Assembly: GCA_035461385.1 (NCBI GenBank)
Contig: DATHVI010000130.1
Coordinates: forward strand, 1 to 16,482
Source of the DNA: DATHVI01 sp035461385
Lineage (GTDB): Bacteria; Actinomycetota; Thermoleophilia; Solirubrobacterales; 70-9
Direction: 5' to 3'
DNA: 16,482 nt
In this document: positions 7,666-15,665 of the stretch, in pieces
Position numbering within the stretch: position 1 is the first letter of the stretch
How the letters are laid out: every line of letters starts with the position of its first letter
Notes under the pieces: model-generated
Database searches by the model: none
Told to the model about the DNA's origin: nothing
Seen by the model: the letters and a program-made list of their open reading frames with translations, nothing else
Position numbers and translations under genes: made by a program

Positions 7666-10134
7666 CTATCGGTCGACGTCGAGCGGCTGCCACGCCGGGC
7701 TGGCGACCCCACTTCCGAGCCGGTTGGGAACCTCGGGCGAGCGCGGGTCGATGCGGGTCAGCTCGCTGCTGGTCTCCTGGCAGCCCGCATCGCGCTGCGT
7801 GACGAGGAGCTCGAGCCCGTCGGTGCGCCACTCCACCTCGCAGCCCCGTACGCCCAGCGGCTCGGCGTCCTCGAGCTCGAAATCGTTGCGGCCGGCGAGG
7901 AAGACCCGGAACACGGGCCCCCCGCCGAGGTTCGAGACCACTGCCAGTCGCTCGCCGTCGGGGGAGAAGGCGCCCGAGATCACTCCCCTCCCGGAGGTCG
8001 AGAGGTCGGTGACCATCTCGCCCTCGTCCCAGTCCTCGGGCCTGGCGGAGAACGGTCGCCGGCTCGTGTAGAGGCGGAGGCCGAACCGCTCCTCGTCGGA
8101 GGTGTCGACCGCGAACGCGAGCAGCGAGCGCCCGTCGGGTGCCCAGGAGAGCTGGCGACCGAGGTCGAACTCGGGGTCGGCGATGCAGCGCGGCGTCGCC
8201 TCGCCGGAGCCCGGGACTCGCATCAAGCAGAGGTCGCCGGCGTCGCCGTCGCGCCGGATCGCCGCGAGCACGAGCCGCCCCTCGGTCGGGGCGAACGAGG
8301 GCACGTGGAAGTCCTCGCCATCGGGGGTGATCTGCCGGGCGTCGCCGCCGTCGGGGTCGGCGAGCACGATCACTCCGTCGCGGCGGAAGGCGATCCGCGT
8401 GCCGTCCGGCGTCCAGGCCGGCTGCTCCTCGAGCTCGTCGGTATCGGCGACCGTCGAGACCTCCTCGCCGCTGGTCCCGCGGAGCACGATCACATCCTCG
8501 TCGTCGGTTATGGCGACCTCCGGGAAGCCGGCGGAGATCAGCACGCGCACCGCGCTCCCCGGGGGAAGCTCGGCGCCCTCGGGGGGCTCGGTGCCGACCA
8601 GGGTTCCCGGCTCGGAGTCGTCGACGACCGACACGGTCACCGGCGCCAGCCCCGCCTCGGCAAGCGCCGCCGCGGCCTCGGCGCCGGAGAGCCCCTCGAC
8701 CGAGGGGACTGCCCCCTCGCCGTCGCCGCCGCCTCCGTCGCCGCCCTCGCCGCCGCCGGCGACGAAGACGTTGACGGGCGATCCGACCTGGACCTCCTCG
8801 CCCGCCGCGGGGAGCTGGGACGTGATCTCGGCGGCCGCCGGGTCCTCGGGCTGGGGCTGGACCGCGCCCAGGGTGAGGTCCTCCTCGCGCAGCGCCGAGT
8901 CCGCGTCGGCGAGGCTCATCCCGGCGAGGTCGGGGGCCTCGACGGTGCCGGAGCCGACCCCCACCTGGACCGTCACCTCGGAGCCCTCCTCCACCGTCTC
9001 CCCGGCGGGAGGCGTCTGGTCGAGGATCGCGCCGATCCGTTCGCCGCTCACCACCTGCTCCTCGGCCTGGGACGCGAGCTTGAGCTTCGCCTCGTCGAGC
9101 AGCTTCTGGGCCTCGAACAGGTTCGCCTGCCCGGTGATGTCGGGCACCGTCGCGTTGCTGGGGAGGAGCAGCCAGACCATCAGCGCGAACGCGAGCACGA
9201 TCGGCGCGGCGATCGCCAGCCAGCGCGGGATCCAAGGACGCTGAACGAAGGTCGCCTCGCGCGTGACGACCGGCTCCTCGCCGCCGACGGGGGTTGCAAC
9301 GATCTCGACCGGGTGCTCGACGCTCTGCCCGAACCAGCGCTGGCGCCGGGGCCGAACCGTGAGCCGGTTCGGCTTGCGTTCGCCGGGTCCGAGCTCGACC
9401 CGCGGGCGGGCGAAGCGGTAGCGCATCGCCTGGTCGCGGTCGGTCGCGTCGAGCTCGAGCTCGAGCGGAGAGTTGGCGCGATTCGTGAGCGCGAGCGCGA
9501 ACCGGGCTCCGAAGCGGGCTTGGCGTCGTTGGGGGCGAACGTCGGCCTCAACGTCCTCGAACGGGTCGACGACGAGCTTCGCCTCGGCGGCAGCGACCCG
9601 TCCCCGTGCCGCCTTCGAGACGACGACGATCTCGAGATCCCAGGACCTGGCCTCGGCGTCGGCCGACCGCGGCGGGTGGAAGCGGATTTCGATCTCGTCC
9701 TCGTAGGTGCCCGCCGACCCGAACGGCACCAGGTAGACCGTCTCCGGGCTCGTCGACCACCAGCCCGGGTCGAGGCCCTCGACGCGGAGCTCGTAGTTGT
9801 CGACGATCCCCGACTGATTGCGGACCTTGGCCTTCAGCACACCGGTCTCCCCGGGGCGAGCGCGGGTGGCGGCGACGCCGCCGGGGGACGAGCTCCCCTC
9901 GGGGGCCTCGAGCTCGATCGTCACCGGGTCGATCGCGCCGCGCGCGCGCGGCGCGGGCATCGGCTTCGTCCCAGTGGGTCCCGCCGCGGGACCCTGCTCA
10001 GCGGTGTCGCCGACGTTCTCGTCGGAGGGGGCGGCGCGGATGAACTGGGTCGGATCCCAGCGCAGGTACTCGCCGCACTCGCAGAAGTCACGGTCGTCGG
10101 GGTTCTCCCGTCCGCACTTCGGGCATACCTTCAT
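7666..10134 (-). CDS. membrane protein with zinc ribbon, Ig-like domains, TM helix, three PASTA repeats and TolB-like propeller; candidate CIS envelope anchor
   Basis: An 822-residue single-pass membrane protein. Residues 4-20 form a zinc ribbon (C4, C7, C18, C20, the second pair being CxC). Residues about 68-190 and 195-290 look like Ig-like or NEW3-type beta domains. The TM helix is 303-324, preceded by the basic RPWIPR, so the N-terminus should be cytoplasmic. Three diverged PASTA repeats follow (about 328-393, 398-458, 475-535; each with a P-D/S-hydrophobic-x-G start and a P-x-x-G-x-x-hydrophobic turn), with a Gly/Asp/Glu spacer before the third. Residues about 540-820 form a TolB/WD40-like beta-propeller (repeated W/F-x-PDG units such as AWTPDGTRIAF, SWAPDGRSLL, AFSPDGERLAV). 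PASTA domains usually sense or bind peptidoglycan and normally sit on Ser/Thr kinases; no kinase domain is present. The ATG at 10134 overlaps the tail gene stop (ATGA). Envelope anchoring of the CIS is inference. Confidence 0.85.
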   Translation of the reverse strand: MKVCPKCGRENPDDRDFCECGEYLRWDPTQFIRAAPSDENVGDTAEQGPAAGPTGTKPMPAPRARGAIDPVTIELEAPEGSSSPGGVAATRARPGETGVLKAKVRNQSGIVDNYELRVEGLDPGWWSTSPETVYLVPFGSAGTYEDEIEIRFHPPRSADAEARSWDLEIVVVSKAARGRVAAAEAKLVVDPFEDVEADVRPQRRQARFGARFALALTNRANSPLELELDATDRDQAMRYRFARPRVELGPGERKPNRLTVRPRRQRWFGQSVEHPVEIVATPVGGEEPVVTREATFVQRPWIPRWLAIAAPIVLAFALMVWLLLPSNATVPDITGQANLFEAQKLLDEAKLKLASQAEEQVVSGERIGAILDQTPPAGETVEEGSEVTVQVGVGSGTVEAPDLAGMSLADADSALREEDLTLGAVQPQPEDPAAAEITSQLPAAGEEVQVGSPVNVFVAGGGEGGDGGGGDGEGAVPSVEGLSGAEAAAALAEAGLAPVTVSVVDDSEPGTLVGTEPPEGAELPPGSAVRVLISAGFPEVAITDDEDVIVLRGTSGEEVSTVADTDELEEQPAWTPDGTRIAFRRDGVIVLADPDGGDARQITPDGEDFHVPSFAPTEGRLVLAAIRRDGDAGDLCLMRVPGSGEATPRCIADPEFDLGRQLSWAPDGRSLLAFAVDTSDEERFGLRLYTSRRPFSARPEDWDEGEMVTDLSTSGRGVISGAFSPDGERLAVVSNLGGGPVFRVFLAGRNDFELEDAEPLGVRGCEVEWRTDGLELLVTQRDAGCQETSSELTRIDPRSPEVPNRLGSGVASPAWQPLDVDR

Positions 10135-10985
10135 CGGCCGCCGGCCTCGTCGCCGCCCTCCGGGTCGCCCTCGCCGGAGTCGGGATCCTTCGGAGCGGCC
10201 TTCGGCGCCCGGGTCGTCCGATCGACGCCGTCCTCGGCCGTCTCGAGCTCCTCGGCGTCCTCCGTCTCGAGCCCCTCGGTGGGGGCCGCCTGCTCGGCCT
10301 GCGCGGCCGCCTCCTTCTGCCGCTTGGTCGGCTTGCGCTTGCGAGCCCCCTTCGGCTTGCGGACGCGCAGGCGGTAGGGGACGTGGACCGGTTTGGCTGC
10401 CTCGATCACGCGGGCGATCGTCGGCATTCGCACCTCGGGGACCGGCGTATCGCAGTAGACGACGAGCCCGCCCTCGGCGCGATCGGCGAGGTCGGCCTCG
10501 GACGCCGCCCATGTCACCCCGCCGCCGTCCTCGACGCGAAAGTCGAGCTCCGGGAAGGCCAGCTCCAGGGTCAGCGTCACGCCGCGGCGCGTGCCCCTCC
10601 AGCGCCCGAGCTCGATCGCCGAGCGCATCACCCGGCGCCATTGTGCCTCGGGCTGCGTCTCGTCGAGCTCGATCCCGAGCCAGGCGCAGAGCAGCTCGAC
10701 CAGGTCCTGTGGCGCCAGCTCGGTATCGAAGTAGGCGGGAAGCGAGTCGAGGATCGCGACGATCGGATCGAGCGCGCCCTCGAGGCTGCCGACGAGGCGC
10801 ATCGCGAAATCCTGCTCCCGGTAGACGGCGGGGAGGGCGTCCCGCAGGTAGGCCCGCGCCGACGCGGTCGCGGGCGCGGGCTCGCCGAACAGTCGGATCG
10901 GCTCGGTCGCCTGGAACAGGGCCCCGACGGTGATGAAGCCGGTCGGATGCCCGTTGTCGCCTGCCGCCTCGTCGCCGTGGCCCAC
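10131..10985 (-). CDS. phage tail protein I-like baseplate protein (P2 gpI/Afp12-type)
   Basis: A 284-residue structural protein of the baseplate wedge. Residues about 43-150 carry the pattern of the TIGR02242 tail-protein family: YLRDALPAVYRE (46-57), an AP-x-D-L-x(3)-L-x-x-WLG segment (91-104), and ELGRWRGTRRG (125-135). It is much shorter than Afp12-class proteins. From about 205 the chain is strongly basic (RVRKPKGARKRKPTKRQK), then acidic and Gly-rich to the end, and is probably disordered. The GTG start abuts the stop of the baseplate J gene (TGA then GTG) and has a strong AAGGGGGAG site six bases upstream, which supports it. It precedes the PASTA membrane protein with an ATGA overlap. 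The basic/acidic tail could be a contact surface for that neighbour, but this is a guess. Confidence 0.88.
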   Translation of the reverse strand: MGHGDEAAGDNGHPTGFITVGALFQATEPIRLFGEPAPATASARAYLRDALPAVYREQDFAMRLVGSLEGALDPIVAILDSLPAYFDTELAPQDLVELLCAWLGIELDETQPEAQWRRVMRSAIELGRWRGTRRGVTLTLELAFPELDFRVEDGGGVTWAASEADLADRAEGGLVVYCDTPVPEVRMPTIARVIEAAKPVHVPYRLRVRKPKGARKRKPTKRQKEAAAQAEQAAPTEGLETEDAEELETAEDGVDRTTRAPKAAPKDPDSGEGDPEGGDEAGGR

Positions 10986-12980
10986 TCAGGACTCCCCCTT
11001 GGTGACGCGGACGGTGTGGGTGGCGGACGCGATCAGCTCGTGCGGCTCGATCGGCAGGTTGGAGCCGGCCGGCTTCGCCGCCTGCTCGCCGCTCTCGAGC
11101 TCGGTCTCATAGAGCCGCAGGATCCGCACGTACCGGACGCCGGGCACCTCGTACACGAGCCCGAAGAGCTCGCCCTGGTTGAGCATGCGGCCGAACGGCC
11201 ACCCCCCGGCCGGTCCCGACGGGGAGCCCCCGATCAGGGGGTTGAGGTAGGAGTAGAGCGCGTAGGTGATGTCGCGCTCGATCCGCTCGGGATCGGCGAG
11301 GGGCTCGGCCTGGACGTCGACGACGACGCTGATCCCGCGCAGGGGCACCGGAAGCAGCTCGACGCTGGTGCCGACGGGACGGCGGTCGTCGAGGTAGGCG
11401 GCGACGGTCTCGATCAGCTCGTCGTCGGGGACGAGCTCGGCGAGCGAGAGCCGGCGATCGGGCGGATCGACCTGCGCCAGCAGGTGCAGCCGGACGGCGC
11501 CGCCGTCGGCCGGCGGCAGGCACTTGACCCGGGCGACGCGCGGTGATGCCTCGCCGGCGATGAACTCGTAGTCCTCCGCGGTGACCGCCCGGTAGCGGGT
11601 GCGGATCTCGAGCGGGGCCCGCAGCCGGGCGCTGTCGAGGGCCTCGGCGTCGACTCCTCCGAGTGCCGGCCGCGGGTTCGATACCTCGGCGACGCTCGGG
11701 ATCGAGCTCTTCAGCACAGTCACCGCGCCGGGGGCGACGTTGCCGCGGCGGCCCCCACCATGCCGGTAGGCGGTGAAGCGCAGCCGCGAGCCCTTCGGCG
11801 GCACCGCGCCGTGCTGCGCCCATCGCCCATCCGGCTGGCGGACGGCGGGCCCGAGCTGGACCTCCCCCGCGGTCCGATCGAGGACGAAATGGCGGTCATC
11901 GGGACCGCTGCCGACGAACGACTCGCGCAGCTCCCATGGGGTCCAATCCCCGCGCTCCGGGTGGCGAACCTCGAGCGTCTCCGAGACCTCCGGCTCGAGG
12001 ATCGGGCGGTGGCGTAGCGGGAACGACTGGTTCGGGGTGCCGTCGCTCTCCCCGAGCGTCTCGTCGAGGACCCGGCTCGAGTGCGAGGCCGGCAGCAGCG
12101 CCCCGACCGGCGCCGCCGAGATCGCTGAGATCTCGGGCGGATGGGAGTAGCTGGCGTCGGTCGAACGCCCCTCGCGTCCCTGCTCGGCGACCCGGCAGCG
12201 CAGCCAGTGCATGCGCTGGCCGGCGACCGCCGCGAGCCCGCACTCGGGCGGCAGCTCGAGCTCGACCTTGCCGCTGCCGAAGTTGAAGCCGCCGGTACCG
12301 TCTTCGAGCACGCGCGCTTCGAGCCAGTCGCCGCCCTTGCCCGAGACCTCCCAGCGCAGCGGCGGGTCGGTCGGATCGACGCCGACGCCACGCGCCTGCG
12401 AGGCCTCGACCTCGACCTCGATCACGAGCCGCGACAGTGACGAGGTGAAGCCGAGGTAGAGCGCATCGCCGGCGACCGGCGGCGTCGCGAAGGGCAGCCG
12501 GTCGGCGCCGCCCGGTCGCGCCCACCCGTCGGCGACGCCGATCTCCTTCGCCTTGCCGCCCCGCTCGACCACGTAGCGCCCGGGTCGCTGGGCGGGAATC
12601 GTGAACTCCTGCAGGGTCTGGAAGACGACCGATTCCTCGGCCTCCGTGCGCATCGTCCCCGCCTCGCTCGCACGGGGGATGACGACATCCTCCTCGGCGG
12701 GCCCGCCGAGCCGGAAGAGCAGGTCGACGCTCGCCGCGGCCGGTGGCTGCAGCCCGATGCCGAGCAGCTCGAGCAGCGCGACGTGGACCTTGTCGGGAAT
12801 CCGGTTGAGCCTGTAGGTGAGCATGTCGGTCATCCAGGCGAAGAGCTCGATCAGCGTCACCCCGGGGTCGGAGACGTTGTGCTCGGTCCACTCCGGACAC
12901 GACTGCGCGATCCGCCGGCGGGCCTCGTCGACGAGGTCCTGGAAGCGACGGTCGTCGAGCTCGATCTGAGGGAGGCTCAT
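10986..12980 (-). CDS. baseplate J-like assembly protein (Afp11-type wedge)
   Basis: A 664-residue baseplate wedge protein matching the TIGR02243 'putative baseplate assembly protein' pattern. The N-terminus has EWTEHNVSDPGVTLIELFAW (30-49) followed by MLTYRLNRIPDK (53-64). The centre is a long beta-rich region (about 85-400). The C-terminal half has YRHGGGRRGNVAPG (405-418), the NPRPALGGVDAE segment (435-446), RAVTAEDYEFIAGEASPRV (464-482) and PVGTSVEL (535-542), typical of baseplate J/gp6-like folds. In injection systems this protein links the central hub to the sheath. The ATG at 12980 overlaps the gp25 stop by 4 bases (ATGA); in-frame sequence upstream is the gp25 shadow and is not used. 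It is the only large wedge gene in the window, whereas Afp-type systems carry two. Confidence 0.94.
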   Translation of the reverse strand: MSLPQIELDDRRFQDLVDEARRRIAQSCPEWTEHNVSDPGVTLIELFAWMTDMLTYRLNRIPDKVHVALLELLGIGLQPPAAASVDLLFRLGGPAEEDVVIPRASEAGTMRTEAEESVVFQTLQEFTIPAQRPGRYVVERGGKAKEIGVADGWARPGGADRLPFATPPVAGDALYLGFTSSLSRLVIEVEVEASQARGVGVDPTDPPLRWEVSGKGGDWLEARVLEDGTGGFNFGSGKVELELPPECGLAAVAGQRMHWLRCRVAEQGREGRSTDASYSHPPEISAISAAPVGALLPASHSSRVLDETLGESDGTPNQSFPLRHRPILEPEVSETLEVRHPERGDWTPWELRESFVGSGPDDRHFVLDRTAGEVQLGPAVRQPDGRWAQHGAVPPKGSRLRFTAYRHGGGRRGNVAPGAVTVLKSSIPSVAEVSNPRPALGGVDAEALDSARLRAPLEIRTRYRAVTAEDYEFIAGEASPRVARVKCLPPADGGAVRLHLLAQVDPPDRRLSLAELVPDDELIETVAAYLDDRRPVGTSVELLPVPLRGISVVVDVQAEPLADPERIERDITYALYSYLNPLIGGSPSGPAGGWPFGRMLNQGELFGLVYEVPGVRYVRILRLYETELESGEQAAKPAGSNLPIEPHELIASATHTVRVTKGES
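10992..11000 (-). promoter_or_regulatory. ribosome binding site fixing the GTG start of the tail protein I gene
   Basis: AAGGGGGAG on the - strand lies six bases before the GTG at 10985 and inside the 3' end of the baseplate J gene. It decides for this GTG even though no ATG is nearby. Confidence 0.55.
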
Positions 12981-13378
12981 TCGCCTCCCTCCTCGGGCAC
13001 GAGGTAGAACGGGTAGACCAGGTTGCGGAGCTGGTTCGTCTCCATCAGCCGGTAGGAGATGTCGATCACCACCCTTCCCTCGTCGACCCCCGAGAGGTCG
13101 AAGCCGACCTCGGTGACCTCGAGCCGGGGCTCCCAGCGGTCGAGCGACTCGCGAATCTCGGCCTCGACGTGGGCGAGCGTGCGGGCGTCGACGGCCTCGA
13201 AGACGTAGTCGTGGATCCGGCACCCGAACTCCGGGCGCAGTGGGCGCTCCCCGGGTGCGGTGCCGAGGATGATCAGGATCGCCTGCTCGACGTCAGCCTC
13301 GCCGGGGGCAAGGGCGATCCCTCCGCGACGATCGACCGCGAGCGGGAACGCGAGCCCCGATCCGAGCACTCCGGTCAT
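12977..13378 (-). CDS. gp25-like baseplate protein (Afp9-type)
   Basis: A 133-residue protein of the GPW/gp25 family, a small wedge component with lysozyme-like ancestry that connects sheath and baseplate. The diagnostic core is TAPGERPLRPEFGCRIHDYVF (within 40-60), then the RWEPRLEV motif (81-88), which contains the conserved EPR. Length is normal for the family. The ATG overlaps the VgrG stop by 4 bases, and the stop overlaps the next start in the same way, which suggests matched expression of baseplate parts. No PAAR tip gene lies between this gene and VgrG, although that is a common place for it in related loci. Confidence 0.95.
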   Translation of the reverse strand: MTGVLGSGLAFPLAVDRRGGIALAPGEADVEQAILIILGTAPGERPLRPEFGCRIHDYVFEAVDARTLAHVEAEIRESLDRWEPRLEVTEVGFDLSGVDEGRVVIDISYRLMETNQLRNLVYPFYLVPEEGGE

Positions 13379-14988
13379 CCCAGCGACACCTGCGCTCCCG
13401 CCAGCCGCAGCACGCCCTGCGCCTGGATCGAGATGCTCGGCGCCTTGATCGCGATCTCGGTCCCGGCCTCGATCGACACCGAGCGGGCGCCCTTCACGGT
13501 CAGCGTCCCCTGCGAGTCGACCGTATAGCTCCCCTTGACCTCGACCTCCATCCCGTCGGCGCCCTCGATCGTGATCGCCCCGCCGGCGTCGATCGCGACC
13601 GCCTGGTCGGAGCGCAGCGCGAAGGACCCATCCGAGCGGACCAGCTCACCGGGCTGGTCCTTGCCGTTCCAGAGCGCGCCGAGGACATAGGGCTTGCGCA
13701 CGTCGCCGTGCTCGAAGGCGAGCAGGACCTCGTCGCCGACCAGGGGGGTCATCATCAGCCCGCGACCACCGCCCGCGCCCGGGGCCGCGATCCGTGCCCA
13801 CCAGCCCTCGGTCTCCTCGCCCAGCTCCGGGTACTTGACCCGGATCCTGCCGAGCCCGTCGGGGTCCTCGTTCTGGGTGACGATGCCGACCGCCACCGAC
13901 GCTCCCCAGGGGCGCTTCGTCTTCGGCGTCATCAGCTCGACGAGCGTGCGCGCGGCGCGGCCGGAGATCTCGAACCGGGTCTCGTATCCGCGCGTGCCGC
14001 GGAACGAGTGGGTGGTCGAGGTGAGCACGTACTCGCCGCCGAAGCGCTCCCCGACGCCGTCGATCCGCACCTTCGTCCCGGCCCGCAGCAGCGCGTCGCC
14101 CTCGGCGACGCCGGTCGCCTCGACCCACGCGTTGCCGAGCCGCGCCGCGATCGCCTTCGCGAGCGCATCGGCCTCCGCCTGCGATCCGATCGGTCGGTCG
14201 GCGACGGTTACCGTCCCGCCGCCCATCGCCGAGACCACCCGCTCGCGCTCGACCCCCGGGGAGGCGTCGGGCTCGGCCGAGGCCGAGGCCTCGATCCGCT
14301 GCTTGGCCTTCTCGTCCCAGCCACGGACGACGACCTGGTCGACCTGCTGGACGCCGGTCACCCGGGGGCGGAACTCGCGCAGCCCGTCGCCCCAGCGAAG
14401 GGTCTGCAGACCGCCGTTCTGCCCCCCGGCGCGGCGGAAGTGGAGCTTGCCGTCGATCACCTCGACCTCGAAGTCGATCGCGCTCGCCAGTCGCCAGAGG
14501 AATTCCCAGTCGGTCTCGTTCGACTGCTGGATGAAGTCGTAGGGGCTCCCGGCCGGGTCGATCACGCCGAGCTCGAGCCCGGCCTTGGTCGCGAGCTTGC
14601 GAGCGATGTCGTCGGCGGTCATGTTCTGGAAGGTCTCCGTCACTCGGCTGCGGTTGAGGGCGTGCGAGTGGTCGTAGCCGCGGGCTGCGATCACCGCGCC
14701 GTCGGCTCCGAACTCCGGCTCGAGCGAGGCGACCTGCCCGGACAGCACGCTCGTCAACCCCTCCGCATCGGCGGACGCGAGGCGGATCTCGACCTCGGCT
14801 CCGATCTCGAGCAGAGTCGAGTCGATCGACTCGAGGCCGGGATCGGAGACCCGGATCAGGAAGCTGTCCGGGAGCGCGAGGTTGTCCCTGACCTGCACCT
14901 CGAGCAGGCGCGCGCCGATCTCCGGGTCCAGCGGCTGGCCGTCGACCTGGACCTCGACCCCCGCGACGGTGCCGGTGGGCTCGGGCAT
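13375..14988 (-). CDS. VgrG-like spike protein (Afp8-type)
   Basis: A 537-residue central spike protein. Residues about 10-350 resemble the gp27/phage late control D fold, starting with VEVQVDGQPLDPEIGARLLE and including a WEFLWRLASAIDFEVEV segment (161-177). Residues about 362-442 are the gp5/gpV-type OB fold: GIVTQNEDPDGLGRIRVKYP (368-387), GWWARIAAPGAGGGRGLMM, then P-L-VGDEVLLAFEHGD and KPYVLGALWNGKDQP. Residues about 455-537 are short repeated beta-strands expected of the trimeric beta-helix needle. There is no C-terminal effector extension: the chain stops just after the needle. The ATG overlaps the LysM gene stop by one base (TGATG). A T6SS origin is unlikely because the LysM and tail-I partners are of the phage-tail/eCIS type. 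Confidence 0.94.
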   Translation of the reverse strand: MPEPTGTVAGVEVQVDGQPLDPEIGARLLEVQVRDNLALPDSFLIRVSDPGLESIDSTLLEIGAEVEIRLASADAEGLTSVLSGQVASLEPEFGADGAVIAARGYDHSHALNRSRVTETFQNMTADDIARKLATKAGLELGVIDPAGSPYDFIQQSNETDWEFLWRLASAIDFEVEVIDGKLHFRRAGGQNGGLQTLRWGDGLREFRPRVTGVQQVDQVVVRGWDEKAKQRIEASASAEPDASPGVERERVVSAMGGGTVTVADRPIGSQAEADALAKAIAARLGNAWVEATGVAEGDALLRAGTKVRIDGVGERFGGEYVLTSTTHSFRGTRGYETRFEISGRAARTLVELMTPKTKRPWGASVAVGIVTQNEDPDGLGRIRVKYPELGEETEGWWARIAAPGAGGGRGLMMTPLVGDEVLLAFEHGDVRKPYVLGALWNGKDQPGELVRSDGSFALRSDQAVAIDAGGAITIEGADGMEVEVKGSYTVDSQGTLTVKGARSVSIEAGTEIAIKAPSISIQAQGVLRLAGAQVSLG

Positions 14989-15665
14989 CAGACGTCGAGC
15001 CTCGGGATCGCCAGCTCGGTGCCTCGGGGCACGGCGAGCGGGTCGTCGATCCGGTTCGCCTCGGCGATCACGCGCCAGGAGGACGCGTCGCCGTAGAACT
15101 CGTACGCGATCGACGGCAGCGAATCGCCGTCGAGAACGACCCTCGAGCCGAGGCCGGCCACCGCGCGGGTGGTCGGGTTCTGCTTCTTCTGGCCCTTGTT
15201 CGTCGACTTGCCGACCGCCTGCTCGGCCTGGACGAGGGTGAGCTTCACCTGGGCGCGGACCGGCGTTCCGTCGGGGTGGAAGAGGACGTACTGGATGCTG
15301 AGCGAGGTGGCCACCGCCTTGAAGCCGACCACGCTTCCCCAGCCGAAGGTGACCATCGGCGGGCGTCCGCTGTTCTTGTTCGTCGCGAACTGCTGCTTCG
15401 ACTCCATCATCTTCAGCAGCCGGTCGGTGGCGTCCCGCACGTCGCGGCTGTCGGACCCGGTCGCGTCGAAGAGCAGGTCGAGCTTCATCTCGCGGGGCTT
15501 GCCGCCGCCGAACTGGGCGGGGGGGAGCGAGCTCCCGGTGATCTCCTTCGTCTTCCACTCGTTGGCCTTGGTGACGGTGTACTCCTTGGGGTTGAACCAG
15601 CACTCGAGCGGGCCCTCGCCCTCGATCTCGAGCCGCGCCTTCTGAAAGCCGGTGGCGACCGGCAT
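14988..15665 (-). CDS. LysM-containing CIS tube/baseplate adaptor (Afp7-like)
   Basis: A 225-residue protein. Residues about 5-150 match the CIS tube protein N-terminal domain (ECWFNPKEYTVTKANEWK at 21-38, then a KPREMKLDLLFD segment at 57-67 and VTFGWG at 105-110). A Lys/Gln-rich linker (152-166) leads to a C-terminal LysM domain (about 173-222: GDSLPSIAYEFYGDASSWRVIAE... ending in PRGTELAIP). In Afp and related particles this protein sits between tube and spike and its LysM contacts the hub, so it need not bind peptidoglycan. The ATG overlaps the tube gene stop by one base (TGATG). Length and domain order are usual for the family. Confidence 0.94.
   Translation of the reverse strand: MPVATGFQKARLEIEGEGPLECWFNPKEYTVTKANEWKTKEITGSSLPPAQFGGGKPREMKLDLLFDATGSDSRDVRDATDRLLKMMESKQQFATNKNSGRPPMVTFGWGSVVGFKAVATSLSIQYVLFHPDGTPVRAQVKLTLVQAEQAVGKSTNKGQKKQNPTTRAVAGLGSRVVLDGDSLPSIAYEFYGDASSWRVIAEANRIDDPLAVPRGTELAIPRLDV

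Noticed and set aside
7117..10377. 1086-codon open frame on the + strand
   Set aside because: It lies antisense to the PASTA, protease and tail-I genes, has the Arg/Gly/Val-rich composition of a GC-driven shadow frame and shows no domain pattern.
10135..10641. Upstream in-frame extension of the PASTA protein
   Set aside because: The extension is the shadow of the tail-I gene; the zinc ribbon starts at the ATGA-overlapping ATG at 10134.
13375..14988. Type VI secretion VgrG
   Set aside because: The neighbours (LysM adaptor, tail-I, TIGR02243-type wedge) are eCIS/phage-tail type, and no TssJLM membrane complex genes are seen.
14989..15603. Upstream in-frame extension of VgrG
   Set aside because: It is a shadow of the LysM gene; the TGATG junction and the family N-terminus place the start at 14988.
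14988..15665. LysM protein as a cell-wall hydrolase or wall anchor
   Set aside because: The N-terminal domain is the CIS tube adaptor domain and there is no signal peptide; the LysM is a structural contact in this family.
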